Shown here piece after piece: positions 33,035 through 43,953 of a stretch of DNA of 64,000 bases. The stretch's first letter is position 1. The number at the start of each line of letters is the position of its first letter. The notes under the pieces were generated by a model that saw nothing but the letters and a program-made list of their open reading frames with translations, made no database searches and had not been told where the DNA came from. Both the position numbers and the translations under genes were made by a program. The DNA comes from Onchidella celtica (Eukaryota; Mollusca; Gastropoda; Systellommatophora; Onchidiidae). The stretch covers positions 35,849,035 to 35,913,034 of the forward strand of contig OZ007570.1 of assembly GCA_963931925.1 (NCBI GenBank), written 5' to 3'.

Positions 33035-35936
33035 ACCCCTAAATGGATTCTTAAAGGAAATTGATTCCACAACCTTTTCTTAATATTAGTATGGGATCAA
33101 AACAGCTGAGAAACATGCATCAACACCTCTTTCATTTCAAATTTGGGCAAAATGGGCAGGAAAGGGGCCCGACGTGCATGAAAATTAGTGAAATCGAAGG
33201 GGGCACTTGTACCATGATATCTTAATAATGGATCATGTTACACCCTTGAAACTCTCAGAGAACATTAATGACATCCAACCAAGTGTATTGAACCTCAGAA
33301 ATTTATGGTAGGGTATAAATACTTATGTAGTGATATTTTAAAACATATTTTTGGAAAAATAATTGTTTTTGATAGGGGTAGGGGTAAGCGAAATGACTTT
33401 ATCCTGAATATTAATGAGTTTAGTTTCCATCTTTTAGGTTTAGTTGCTGCAGTATACTTAAGGTAAGCTGCATGCAAAGTTTGATTGAATTCTGTCCATA
33501 ACTTTTTGAGATATCATGGTACAACTGCCAACAAATGAACGAAAATGCAGTTCTGAGAAAAACGTGAAAATGTTAATAAATCCTGTGTAACTTTTTTCTT
33601 TTCTTACCCTAATGGCCCCCAGCTACATATGAATCATCATCAGCATGTTCTGCAGCAGCCTGAATCCTTTTCTCAGCTCTCTTTTCCTTTTTGTCCTTTG
33701 CTTGGTTGGTCTCTGAAGCCTTCACACGTTTACTGTCAATCGCTCGTAATCCCTCAGAACAATATGATCCAAATTTCAACCCGAGGTCTTCAAACACTGC
33801 TTTCCTTCTCAACTCTCCATCATTAAACACAATAGTGGCCTCATTCACAGCTATTTCCAGTCTATTTCTTCCCACAAATGTGGTTTTGGGGCACCTGTCC
33901 CAAATCAGATGGTGGAATGCTTCATTCGCATTTTGTGTCCCTCCGTGAACGCACTTCTTCAACAAGTCCTCTCCTCCCAGAAAGCTGAATACCGGTTTGA
34001 TGGCCTCAGTAACAAAGTCTGGTAACCTATTCTTTTCTTTGTTGTCTTCTCTGCACCATGTCCCACAGTCTTCATGTTCTCCTTTCCTGTGCTTCCATAT
34101 GGCCCACACTGATTTCTTCATCTGTTCTAGGTTCCCGGCATTCTTCCGAATCGCACCACCGTAATGTCCTTGGATCCTCTTTATTGCATTCTTTGTCAAC
34201 CGACCTGCGCCACCTATTCCTTTGTATTTCTTTCCTTTCACCATAAATGTCTTGCTCTTGTTTTCATCAACCTTGTCCATCAATCTCTTGCCCATACGCT
34301 TCTGTATGTGCCCGCAGCATTCCAATTTGGTAATTTCCTTGTTTGAATAGATTGGAGGATCTGACACTGCCACATACTTATAGCTCTTGGAATCACCATC
34401 TCCAAGATATCCAGTGAACCGTAGGCCATGTACTCGCTCACTCCGTTGAAAAATTCTCTTCATGCCGATTGGCTCCATTTGACCAGCCGAGCCATCGTGA
34501 TTCTGATTGCAGGCCACCTTATGGTTCTCTCCCCACTCAGCAAATTCCTCGGCAGACTTTTTTACTTTCATTTTCTTACACGAGTCACAGTGGTTGCTCA
34601 TTGTCTCAGTGTCTACAACCTTTGACGGTATCTCCTTGTGCACAGATAGGCATGTTGCCACACCATTCTTGCTGCTAAAGCCCCGACGCTGCCATGTGCC
34701 ATCACACGAAACAGTAACATCTTTACCTCCAACAGCTTCTTTCAGTTGTTCCCCAGCTTTCACCATACTTTCTTTTGCTATCTTGCTCATTGAATCAGCA
34801 ATTCTGTCTCGAAAAACTGAAGCTCTAACAGAGGAAACTGGTGGTGGCATGTCCATTGATGCTAAAAATCTCCTGCACTTTGTCTCATGGCAGCCTATTG
34901 AGAACATCGACATCAGCAAACGCAAATTCACATTTTCACTGTTGGTCAAAACCAAAGTTTCTTTACACAAAGTGCAAGTTAAAGTCAGCCTACTGTTGAT
35001 TCCACTTAGTGTCTCTGATACATGATAGGTGTCTCCTTTATGTGAACAATGAAAGCAAGCAGGACATGGGAATGCCTGAATAAAGTTGATAAGATCCTCG
35101 ATATCGAACAGCCTTTTTCCGGACAACTTGACTGATTCATCATTAGATCTAGAAGTGCTGGCTGATAGATCTAGCTTCATAAAAGAAGATCCATGCTGGT
35201 GGTGCTCTTCATTTGATTCAGAACTAGCAGGGGAAGCAGATCTAGTAGTGTTAGGGGTAACATTCGTTTTGGGCATCGGAGAAATGGGTCCGGATGTCCT
35301 AGGGATTCGTGTTTCATTGGCCCTATCAGACGGTACATTAGCCTGCTCAATGCAAGGTTTCTTGCATTTAGAAAATTGGTTGCCATGATAATGTCTTTTC
35401 CTGGGTCTACCTGGTCTTTTTTTAGCGGGTGCCATCAGTACAGTCACTGGTATCAAACAGCTGCTTTATATTATGAAGATAACTATTACAGACGGAGTCT
35501 CAATCTAGGTGACCACTCTAGTCGGCTGCTAGAAGTAAACAACATGCACTGCCTAGGCTGAGTTATAAGCTGCATTCTCATTGGCCCAAATGGGAAGAGG
35601 TAGAGCTCTTCTTGAAAATTGAACCAATCAAAAATAACTTTACAGCCATAGAAAGGAGTGATTAAAAGGTTATTCTAAATACCCCAAAGGATCAGAATCC
35701 ATTTAAATTTTGAAAATCGGGTAATTAGGAAACGAATTATGGCCTGTTGAAGTTCATGCATATTTAATGAGGTAAATAAACTTGGTTGTCATGGAAATTA
35801 AAATTGAAAATAAAATACTTAAAACGAAAATTTTGTAAGTTTGTATGAAAGAAAGGGTGCAGAATAGTTTGGTATTTAGTATGTAGTGGTTTTTAGAATT
35901 CGCAATTTTTCATCCTAATTCATTATATTATGGGGT
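33035..35936 (-). mobile_element. TTAA-flanked DNA transposon
   Basis: Ends read ttaa-acccc (33031-33039) and ggggt-ttaa (35932-35940), so the element is bounded by TTAA on both sides with a short inverted end. The symmetry extends to cagcttaaacccc on the left. About 2.9 kb, one transposase frame on the minus strand. It lies inside the 3' LTR of element B. TTAA targets are typical of Kolobok and piggyBac. The transposase is not piggyBac-like. Confidence 0.7.
33609..35435 (-). CDS. Mutator/Kolobok-like transposase with CDGTW and GDGDS motifs
   Basis: The frame is open from 35456. I prefer the Met at 35435 because it starts directly with an AT-hook (KKRPGRPRKR), giving about 608 residues. Order: AT-hook, serine/threonine-rich linker, paired CxxC zinc-binding clusters (CPACFHC, CTLCKETL), first catalytic-type block SCDGTWQRRG (about residue 250), HCDSCKK, second block YLGDGDSK (about 350), CCGHIQKRMG, then TQNANEAFHHLIW (about 510) as likely third acidic residue, and a lysine-rich tail. 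This CDGTW...GDGDS architecture is what databases call the Mutator-like transposase domain of metazoans. The TTAA flanks instead suggest Kolobok. The frame is intact, so this copy may be recent. Role: cut-and-paste transposition. Confidence 0.8.
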   Translation of the reverse strand: MAPAKKRPGRPRKRHYHGNQFSKCKKPCIEQANVPSDRANETRIPRTSGPISPMPKTNVTPNTTRSASPASSESNEEHHQHGSSFMKLDLSASTSRSNDESVKLSGKRLFDIEDLINFIQAFPCPACFHCSHKGDTYHVSETLSGINSRLTLTCTLCKETLVLTNSENVNLRLLMSMFSIGCHETKCRRFLASMDMPPPVSSVRASVFRDRIADSMSKIAKESMVKAGEQLKEAVGGKDVTVSCDGTWQRRGFSSKNGVATCLSVHKEIPSKVVDTETMSNHCDSCKKMKVKKSAEEFAEWGENHKVACNQNHDGSAGQMEPIGMKRIFQRSERVHGLRFTGYLGDGDSKSYKYVAVSDPPIYSNKEITKLECCGHIQKRMGKRLMDKVDENKSKTFMVKGKKYKGIGGAGRLTKNAIKRIQGHYGGAIRKNAGNLEQMKKSVWAIWKHRKGEHEDCGTWCREDNKEKNRLPDFVTEAIKPVFSFLGGEDLLKKCVHGGTQNANEAFHHLIWDRCPKTTFVGRNRLEIAVNEATIVFNDGELRRKAVFEDLGLKFGSYCSEGLRAIDSKRVKASETNQAKDKKEKRAEKRIQAAAEHADDDSYVAGGH

Positions 35937-35943
35937 TTAAGCT

Positions 35944-37127
35944 TGTCACGAGTGGAGTGAGTGCAATTAAGGGGATTGCTACAGAGCGGGTGTAGAGTAA
36001 GAATGGCTCACGGTAGACAAGTAAGATAAGCGTGCTGTCGTGAGTAGTGGGGGGGGGGGTCTGAATGAGGCGAAAGCGCTGTATTACTATCACTGCAAGT
36101 TAGAAGGTCCTACGGAACGGACCTGTGAATAAGAGCCCATCGGGCAGACATAAGGGGAGCAGTCGAGAAGACTAGTGAGAGAGTCTTTCCAGTGATGACT
36201 GGTACGTAGGACGTTGATTGATTATTATGATTGATGTATTATATTATATTCGTCTATTACCATGATGTAAATAAGTATATGTGAGGAATGTGGAAGTCCT
36301 TGATATTGGATATAGCAATGTGCGCCATGAGCGATAGATGAAAGTGAGTTCATGGATTTGTAGCGCGAGTGAGTAGTGTGTACTCCGATGGAGGTGTGTT
36401 ACCGTAAGATGTGTGGTGAGTGAAAGGTGAACTAGTGTGTGTACGCTTCATGGGTTGTAAGGAGAGGTGGAGTGAATAGAAATGGTAGGGTATTATACCA
36501 ATGTAATGTTATTCTTGTAGGTGTCGAGGACGGGCCGCAGAGCCACCTCGATGAGCACAGGGGATAGGCCAGCATAGGGCCGGAGGCCACACATAGGCCA
36601 GAAGTGAGGCTGTCAGTGCAGGACAGTAGAGGCGCATAAAGTCGTGGCAGTCAGGCCACGGACAGGGACGTAGATATGAGCGTGAATGTGATAATGCACT
36701 ATTGCCATGTTGAGGGGAGAATGTACTATTGAAATGATAATGTCTATTGAAATGATAATGTGTTATTGCCCTGCTGAGGTGCTAGGGGAATGCTAAGGTG
36801 TATGACAATAGGAAGGTGATATTGAGAGACTGCGGTGCCAGTAAATTATTAATGTGCTATTAAGACCCTGAGGGGAGAGGCTGAGGCCGAAGTGCCTTTA
36901 GGAGTAACTACCGGATTGTGGATCCGAGGGAGAGTGGGTGTGAGAATAAGGCCGTTGTACGGCAGTTGATTTCAATAATATAATGTATGCAATTGCGCTA
37001 TTATCTGTATAATTATGTTTAATAAATGTGTGAGTCTGATGGATTGTTCTGTTAAGTGTTAACTTGTTTGTTCGTGATTGTTGTCCTGTCATAACTTATT
37101 ACATCTCCCAGTCTGGGATTTGTGACA
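35944..37127 (+). repeat. Element A 5' LTR
   Basis: TGTCACGAGTGG to GGGATTTGTGACA. Contains a G run at about 36048-36058 and an AATAAA (37020-37025) upstream of the end that could serve as polyadenylation signal. Confidence 0.92.
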
Positions 37128-37142
37128 CTGGGGGCTCGTCCT
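37128..37142 (+). promoter_or_regulatory. Primer binding site of element A
   Basis: ctgggggctcgtcc immediately after the LTR. The 13 bases TGGGGGCTCGTCC are complementary to the 3' end of tRNA-Pro, the primer class known from several retroviruses and Ty3/gypsy elements. The remaining leader (37143-38094) has no recognised feature. Confidence 0.7.
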
Positions 37143-38094
37143 GTTTACCTGTGGTCATTTTGACATTGTGTATTCGTTATATCTAGTTGTTTTTCTGTTG
37201 TGCTAGGAATTCGTGCTGTTGTCCTTGTTCGTGGGATGAATGGAAATTTCATCATGATATGATTTATGTATGTTTATGAATAATAATATGTATTGATGCA
37301 TGTATTTTGATGAATATGTATTAATGTGTACTTAAATTTCTGCAGAGTGTGCATGTCAGCCTGTAGAGAAGACAAGCAGCCAGAGCTCCGGCATACGTCA
37401 AGTTAAATAAAACGCTGATTGAAAGTTAAGTAAAAGTCAAAATTTTTGTGCCCTGGATTGTGGGCTGTTCCTTTAATCTGTCTTTTTCTCTGTTTTTGCT
37501 GTTTTCGTTGTAATTGATTGTACGGGCGGTGGCGCGGGTTTGCTGTGGTGAACTTGGTTTGTCCTCTTCGGGAGGTGGGCTAAATTTGGAACTTCGTTCA
37601 TCACAGCGAACAGTTCTGTAGGGACCTGTATTTTTGTTTAGATTGTAGCGTCGATATCTTCTCTGTTCCGCAGGAAGACGTATTCTCTTGTCCCTCTTTC
37701 TACCTATCTATAGATACGTTCTTTTTTTTCAGACTCTGTTCTTGTTCGTACCTTGTAGTGTAATCGGCGTAGTTAGGTTGCATTTTTTTTTCTCCATTAT
37801 ATTTTCTTTTTTACGTCTTTGTCCTAGTCTGGTTCGTTGTCCTTGACGTACTTGTGGTCCTTCTACTATATTTCTTCATTCTTGTCGTTTCTATTTTCTT
37901 TTATAATTAATAGTGCTATACATTTTATAGATATAGAATTAGTTGTGCTGTAAAGGTAAATTTCTGAATTGTATTTGAGACAACTGGGTATTGTTATATC
38001 TGGTGTGATCTCAGGTCTCTGGTCGTATCGTTAGTGATCATACCGACAGGTTAGCCGTTTTTTTTAATACATACCATAACCATAAATCTGTGAA

Positions 38095-40746
38095 ATGGCG
38101 GAACTCCAACAACTAATGAAGTTGGGTAAGGAACTTGGCCTGGAGGGAGAAGAGCTACGCGGCTGGATTAAAGAACAGCAGGCGGATTTGCGCGATGAGC
38201 CTGCTAAGGATAGAGAGCGAGAAAAAGAGGCTCAAGAGCGACAGAGAGAAGAGGAAAGAGAGGCTAAGGCTCAGCAACAAGAAAGAGAGGCTAAGGAACG
38301 GGAGCAGAAGAGGGAGTTAAAGTTAAGGGAGATAGAAGCTCAAGAACGGGAGATAAAGTTAAAGGAGATAGAGGCGCAAGTAAAGATCGCCGAGTTGGAA
38401 ATCAAAAAGAATGCGCCAACAGAAACAGTTGAGCGGCAGGTACACAATAGAGGTGGCGTTAGGATTAAGCTCCCTACGTTCGACGACCGGAAGGACGACA
38501 TAGACGCCTTCCTTTACAGGTTCGAACTGAACGCACAATTGCAATGGGGGGAAAATAAGGAATTATGGGCCACGTACCTGGCGTCGCTGTTGCAGGGGCG
38601 AGCGTTAACCTACTTTAAAGAGCTACAGCGCGAAGACGTGCAAGATTACGATAAGCTGAAGGCTTTGCTGCTTCGCCGATTTGCGCGTACCGAGGAATAT
38701 TTCCGGGAGCAGTTTAGGCGAGCACGTGCGGATACCAGGGAGGACTTTGCTGCCTTCGTCGCGAGACTAACGGAGTATTTCGCGAACTGCGTAGACTTGG
38801 CGCATGTGGGCGCGGATTTTGCTAAACTGAAAGACTTAATGATCCGTGACCAGCTGTACGCGTCGTGCCACAAAGATCTGGTGGCTTTCCTGAAAGAGAA
38901 CGAACCCGCGACGGTGCAGGAGGCGTCTAAGTTGGCGGAAGCATACCGTACGGCACATCCGTCCAAACCAGTCGCCAGGGCGTACGTCCAAGATGCTGGG
39001 TACGTCGCCGTTGTCGAAGGGTCGCCGGCAGGACTTAGGGACAGGTCGCGTCAGCGTGGTGCCTATAGCGGGCAAGCCCAGGGGCAGCGTAGGGGCTATC
39101 ACCAATCACCGGCATATGGATCCGGTAAGTTTGACCGAGCAGGAGGGCTAGGTCGCGGTAATGGCCGGGGGCGATTTGTGACCTTTGCCGATGACCGACG
39201 GCATAGGGACTCTAGTTCCGGTCGCGATGGGTCACGGGGACCCAGGCCTAGTGCAGCACAGGGAGCGGAGTGTTGGACTTGCGGACGCGTGGGTCACTTT
39301 TCACGCGAGTGTAGGGCCGCGAAGTGTTGGAACTGCGGTAGAGCAGATCACATCAGCGTGAATTGCCCTGCAGGTAGGGTAGCGGCGAACGTGGACAGTA
39401 GCTCCAGTCCATGTTCCCCAAATAAATTTCATCATGCGGCTGCGTGTGTTACATCGGACAACGGAGGCGGACAGTATTCTAAGTGTCCCAGTTGTGAGAA
39501 GTTATTATCTTCCGGTGTTTTACCTTGTGGGAGAAAGATCCCCGTTATAAATTCATGTCATACAGGAGGTGGTCTTAGGGTTTATCCGGGGTTTGTTGGG
39601 GACGAACCGGTCTCGGTTTTACGAGATACAGGATCTACCGTTGTGGGAGTGCATAGGGACTGCATTCGGGATTCACAGCTTACAGGTGAGACTGTCCCAT
39701 GCATCCAATTTTCGGGGGCCATTGAGAAATTACCCATGGCAAGAATAGTGATAGATACACCTTTCCTTAGCGGGGAAGTCGAAGCAGTCGTTGGTTGTTT
39801 TCCAGGCGCCCAGCTCATCATTGGGAATGTATCACGGGTAGTTTCCCCTTCCGATGAGAACGTGCAAGCATGGTCGCAATCAAAAGGTATTGACTTTTGC
39901 GCCGCGGTCGAAACACGTCGACAGGTAGCGGATAAAGATAAGATTAGACCTTTGGCGACGCCAGCGGTCAACCTAGATATCACGCCAGAGCGCTTGGCGA
40001 GATTACAAAGGGAGGACCCATCATTAAACCCATGTTTTGGGGAAGCGCGAACCGAGAAAACGAGGAGATATAAGAACGGGTCGTCCTCCTTTTTTGTCCA
40101 GGGGGGCATTCTGTTCCGTATGTACGTCACAGTGGCTTCCGTTCAAAAGCAGGTCGTGGTGCCACGGTCGTTAATTGCTACAGTATTGCGTCTGGCCCAT
40201 GATGTTCCATTAGCGGATCATGTGGGAAGTGCGGGAACTAAGGAGAGAGTTCTGAAAGATTTTTATTGGCCATCGATACATAGAGATGTACGGCTGTATT
40301 GTAAGACGTGCAGTGCGTGCCAAAAGACGACGCATAAGGGTCGTACACCCCAGACGCCTCTTCAAAAGATCCCCACGGTTTCGGAACCGTTTAAAAAGGT
40401 TTCGATAGACCTTGTTGAATTAAGAGAAAGATTATCTTCAGCGCGCACTATAGCAGAAGAAGCGTCTAGTATCGCTTCAGCAAGAGCAAAGAACTATAAA
40501 GATAGAGGGTCCAAACTGAGAATTTTTAAGCCAGGAGACAAGGTCCTATTGTTATTACCTACGGACCATAATAAGTTATTGATGACATGGAAAGGTCCTT
40601 ATGTTATTGAGCGAATTGTTTCGAAGGTAGATTACGCTATCCACATTGATGGATCAGTAAAGGTTTTCCACGTTGATATGCTGCAGAGGTTTCATGAGAG
40701 ACCAGAGTATCTGTATTCTCATACTGGTATTAAAGGACATACCTAA
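38095..40746 (+). CDS. Element A gag-protease-integrase fusion with internal deletion
   Basis: 883 codons from ATG 38095. Order: short helical start, charged coiled-coil-like stretch rich in E/R/K (about 40-115), Gag core (about 120-285), RG-rich linker, two CCHC zinc knuckles CWTCGRVGHFSREC (393) and CWNCGRADHISVNC (411), retropepsin site LRDTGST (Asp near 511), integrase HHCC zinc domain ending CKTCSACQK, then an abrupt jump at about 40417 (VSIDLV to ELRERL) to the integrase C-terminal TWKGPYVI domain. The whole D,D-35-E catalytic core is absent. Structural protein and protease may be usable, but integrase cannot be active. Confidence 0.88.
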   Translation: MAELQQLMKLGKELGLEGEELRGWIKEQQADLRDEPAKDREREKEAQERQREEEREAKAQQQEREAKEREQKRELKLREIEAQEREIKLKEIEAQVKIAELEIKKNAPTETVERQVHNRGGVRIKLPTFDDRKDDIDAFLYRFELNAQLQWGENKELWATYLASLLQGRALTYFKELQREDVQDYDKLKALLLRRFARTEEYFREQFRRARADTREDFAAFVARLTEYFANCVDLAHVGADFAKLKDLMIRDQLYASCHKDLVAFLKENEPATVQEASKLAEAYRTAHPSKPVARAYVQDAGYVAVVEGSPAGLRDRSRQRGAYSGQAQGQRRGYHQSPAYGSGKFDRAGGLGRGNGRGRFVTFADDRRHRDSSSGRDGSRGPRPSAAQGAECWTCGRVGHFSRECRAAKCWNCGRADHISVNCPAGRVAANVDSSSSPCSPNKFHHAAACVTSDNGGGQYSKCPSCEKLLSSGVLPCGRKIPVINSCHTGGGLRVYPGFVGDEPVSVLRDTGSTVVGVHRDCIRDSQLTGETVPCIQFSGAIEKLPMARIVIDTPFLSGEVEAVVGCFPGAQLIIGNVSRVVSPSDENVQAWSQSKGIDFCAAVETRRQVADKDKIRPLATPAVNLDITPERLARLQREDPSLNPCFGEARTEKTRRYKNGSSSFFVQGGILFRMYVTVASVQKQVVVPRSLIATVLRLAHDVPLADHVGSAGTKERVLKDFYWPSIHRDVRLYCKTCSACQKTTHKGRTPQTPLQKIPTVSEPFKKVSIDLVELRERLSSARTIAEEASSIASARAKNYKDRGSKLRIFKPGDKVLLLLPTDHNKLLMTWKGPYVIERIVSKVDYAIHIDGSVKVFHVDMLQRFHERPEYLYSHTGIKGHT

Positions 40747-41557
40747 TGTCGTGTCATTCTTTGACGATATAGCATGTCATACGTCGACATGGTCTGATCA
40801 TATTCAGACACTAACAGTAATTTTTCAACGATTACGTCATTTTGGGTTAACTGCTAAACCCGCAAAGATGGATTTGGCATGTCCAGAGATAATATTCTTA
40901 GGACATATCGTGGGTAGAGGTGTTCAGAGACCTGAAGTAACAAAAATTGACAAGCTGGCAGGGTTGCAAATCCCAAAAACAAAGAAACAAGTCAGAAGCT
41001 TAGTGGGAATTTTAAATTATTACAGAAAGTTCATTCCGAATTTTTCCTCCTTGTCATCTTCTCTTACTGACCTTACTAAGAAGGGACAACCCGATAAGGT
41101 CCAGTGGACGTCTGAATGTCAGACAGCATTTGATAATTTGGTGACAGCATTATCATCGTCACCCATTCTGATATTACCCGATTTTCGATCTAATTTTATC
41201 CTCAGAACGGATGCGTCGGACTCTGGTGTCGGCGCTTGTCTTCTACAGGAGAAGAACGAATGTCTCCATCCTGTATGTTATGTCAGTAGGAAGTTATTGC
41301 AGAGAGAAAGAAAGTATTCTGTGATAGAGCGTGAGTGTCTTGCCATTGTCTGGTCCGTCCAGAAACTAGGACGTTATCTCATGGGACGAGAATTTTGTAT
41401 CCAGACAGACCACAAGCCACTGACATTTTTGTCGAAGAATCGTTCGTCCAGCCCACGCTTGTCTAGATGGGCATTGGCTTTGCAGCCGTATACCTTCGTT
41501 ATTCAACCAATTCCAGGAACCAGCAATCATATCGCCGACTACCTTAGTCGAGCCTAG
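40673..41557 (+). pseudogene. Element A reverse transcriptase/RNase H remnant
   Basis: The frame overlaps the end of the previous one. Real similarity starts near 40730 with DIPNVVSFFDDI, i.e. at the YxDD-type motif (FFDD here). Then FLGHIVGRGVQ, the KTKKQVRSLVGILNYYRKFI thumb/connection and an RNase H domain (RTDASDSGVGACLLQ, ERECLAIVW, TDHKPLTFL) follow. Fingers and the first half of the palm are missing. The junction with the integrase tail is a deletion. Not expected to be active. Confidence 0.85.
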
Positions 41558-41913
41558 GGGAAGATTTCAGGAGCTTATACATCGGAGGACAGGAACATTG
41601 ACAGGATTTGTGTGAATGAGTCGACTTTAAAATATTGACATTATAAATATGATATGAAGAATGGTTGATAGGTTGAGTGGTTTTTGATTCTGTATTAAGT
41701 ATTGTGATTAGTTAGCTATTCATGATGTGACACATATATGCATATTGCAGGCCATATTGATCCCCATATTTTCCCCTGATTTCGGTATTTTATATACTAG
41801 GGGAACTGCTAGGTCAGTTTTTTTAGTGTAGGTATTGCTCACGCTCACTCGTTGACAGTCATCTTGATGCGATTTGAAATTAATTGCATTAATTTTTTTG
41901 GGGTGTGGGATGA
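41558..41913 (+). other. Element A 3' untranslated region and polypurine tract
   Basis: AT-rich, no coding potential, ending in ggggtgtgggatga at 41900-41913 just before the 3' LTR. Confidence 0.7.
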
Positions 41914-43102
41914 TGTCACGAGTGGAGTGAGTGCAATTAAGGGGATTGCTACAGAGCGGGTGTAGAGTAAGAATGGCTCACGGTAGACAAGTAAGATAAG
42001 CGTGCTGTCGTGAGTAGTGGGGGGGGGGGGAGGGTCTGAATGAGGCGAAAGCGCTGTATTACTATCACTGCAAGTTAGAAGGTCCTACGGAACGGACCTG
42101 TGAATAAGAGCCCATCGGGCAGACATAAGGGGAGCAGTCGAGAAGACTAGTGAGAGAGTCTTTCCAGTGATGACTGGCACGTAGGACGTTGATTGATTAT
42201 TATGATTGATGTATTATATTATATTCGTCTATTACCATGATGTAAATAAGTATATGTGAGGAATGTGGAAGTCCTTGATATTGGATATAGCAATGTGCGC
42301 CATGAGCGATAGATGAAAGTGAGTTCATGGATTTGTAGCGCGAGTGAGTAGTGTGTACTCCGATGGAGGTGTGTTACCGTAAGATGTGTGGTGAGTGAAA
42401 GGTGAACTAGTGTGTGTACGCTTCATGGGTTGTAAGGAGAGGTGGAGTGAATAGAAATGGTAGGGTATTATACCAATGTAATGTTATTCTTGTAAGTGTC
42501 GAGGACGGGCCGCAGAGCCACCTCGATGAGCACAGGGGATAGGCCAGCATAGGGCCGGAGGCCACACATAGGCCAGAAGTGAGGCTGTCAGTGCAGGACA
42601 GTAGAGGCGCATAAAGTCGTGGCAGTCAGGCCACGGACAGGGACGTAGATATGAGCGTGAATGTGATAATGCACTATTGCCATGTTGAGGGGAGAATGTA
42701 CTATTGAAATGATAATGTCTATTGAAATGATAATGTGTTATTGCCCTGCCGAGGTGCTAGGGGAATGCTAAGGTGTATGACAATAGGAAGGTGATATTGA
42801 GAGACTGCGGTGCCAGTAAATTATTAATGTGCTATTAAGACCCTAAGGGGAGAGGCTGAGGCCGAAGTGCCTTTAGGAGTAACTACCGGATTGTGGATCC
42901 GAGGGAGAGTGGGTGTGAGAATAAGGCCGTTGTACGGCAGTTGATTTCAATAATATAATGTATGCAATTGCGCTATTATCTGTATAATTATGTTTAATAA
43001 ATGTGTGAGTCTGATGGATTGTTCTGTTAAGTGTTAACTTGTTTGTTCGTGATTGTTGTCCTGTCATAACTTATTACATCTCCCAGTCTGGGATTTGTGA
43101 CA
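41914..43102 (+). repeat. Element A 3' LTR
   Basis: Near-identical to 35944-37127. Seen differences include a longer G run followed by agg, ggcacgtagg for ggtacgtagg, cttgtaagtg for cttgtaggtg, ctgccgagg for ctgctgagg and ccctaagg for ccctgagg. Confidence 0.92.
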
Positions 43103-43107
43103 AAGCT

Positions 43108-43349
43108 GACCTTATCTATGTTAATCAAAATCACGGGGTCGAGAACTGCTCTGTCATTCCTAGCTATACATTTATTCTGTCTCGTCCCTCCTTCTCTCCA
43201 TCCATCAGAAAAAAGGTGTTTCAAAACAAACTGTTCACGAGAACAGCTCAAGGACAAATTACGCTGGTTATAATCAACAAGATCGTAAAAATTAACTCAC
43301 TGACGTCGTGACCTAGCACGGCATTTATGATCCTAATGTGATCGTGACA
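43108..43349 (-). repeat. Element B 3' LTR, proximal part
   Basis: Matches 50840-51079 with about two substitutions. It is cut off on the left by element A and the TTAA transposon. The minus strand starts TGTCACGATCACATTAGG. Confidence 0.9.
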
Positions 43350-43953
43350 CATCCCCCACCCCAGTGAAAACTTAGGGTTTGAACGACATAACTGTCTACT
43401 AACGTTGCTATGTAATAGTACTTTTGAAAGGGCTATATAGTAAAAAATATAGCGTTACTGAAAGTCAAAAGAAAATAATTCTAAGAACGTGCATTATCGA
43501 TGGACAATAGCATATGTATATTTATATGCGACGTTCTGTGATAATATATAATTATTGTAGCACTTAAGAATTAAAGTGATAAACTTCTCTCACACAGACA
43601 TACCGTAAAGACTGAAATATTGAGCAACTAGCTCATCGCTTCACTGAGCGTAATTAATACATTCATAGAACATGAACGAACAATAGTTAATTAAAGTAAT
43701 GCTATCCTGGCAGCAGTGGGTCTGGTCGCTCGGTTTGCCATTTTCTCATCTCATTGACCCGCAGACAAAGGCGTCAAGGTTGTCTGAAACTCAGGTCATG
43801 GTCAGGATGGACGCTAGTGGAAAAAGGAATCACATGGAAATTTTGAGAAAGAATGTCCATAATTGGTAGGACAATATAATGTGAAACCATCCACGGTCTC
43901 CGAAAAAGGTGAAAAATGCTCAACCTCAATGTTCAACAGACTATTTTAGAACA
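43350..43953 (-). other. Element B 3' untranslated region and polypurine tract
   Basis: No coding frame. The minus-strand purine run ggggtgggggatg directly precedes the LTR start. Confidence 0.7.

Larger units (their letters stand above)
35944..43102 (+). mobile_element. Element A: Gmr1-type LTR retrotransposon with pol deletions
   Basis: LTRs at 35944-37127 and 41914-43102, target duplication aagct at 35939-35943 and 43103-43107. The primer site TGGGGGCTCGTCC directly follows the 5' LTR and a purine-rich ggggtgtgggatga precedes the 3' LTR. Total 7159 bp. By eye the two LTRs differ at about four bases and in the length of a G run, so insertion is very recent. Coding regions are present but the integrase core and the N-terminal half of reverse transcriptase are missing, so it must have moved with enzymes supplied by a relative. 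Confidence 0.92.

Noticed and set aside
33629-35388. Several plus-strand frames of 60-172 codons
   Set aside because: Antisense shadows of the TTAA-element transposase.
39582-40130. 182-codon minus-strand frame
   Set aside because: Antisense shadow of the element A gag-protease frame.
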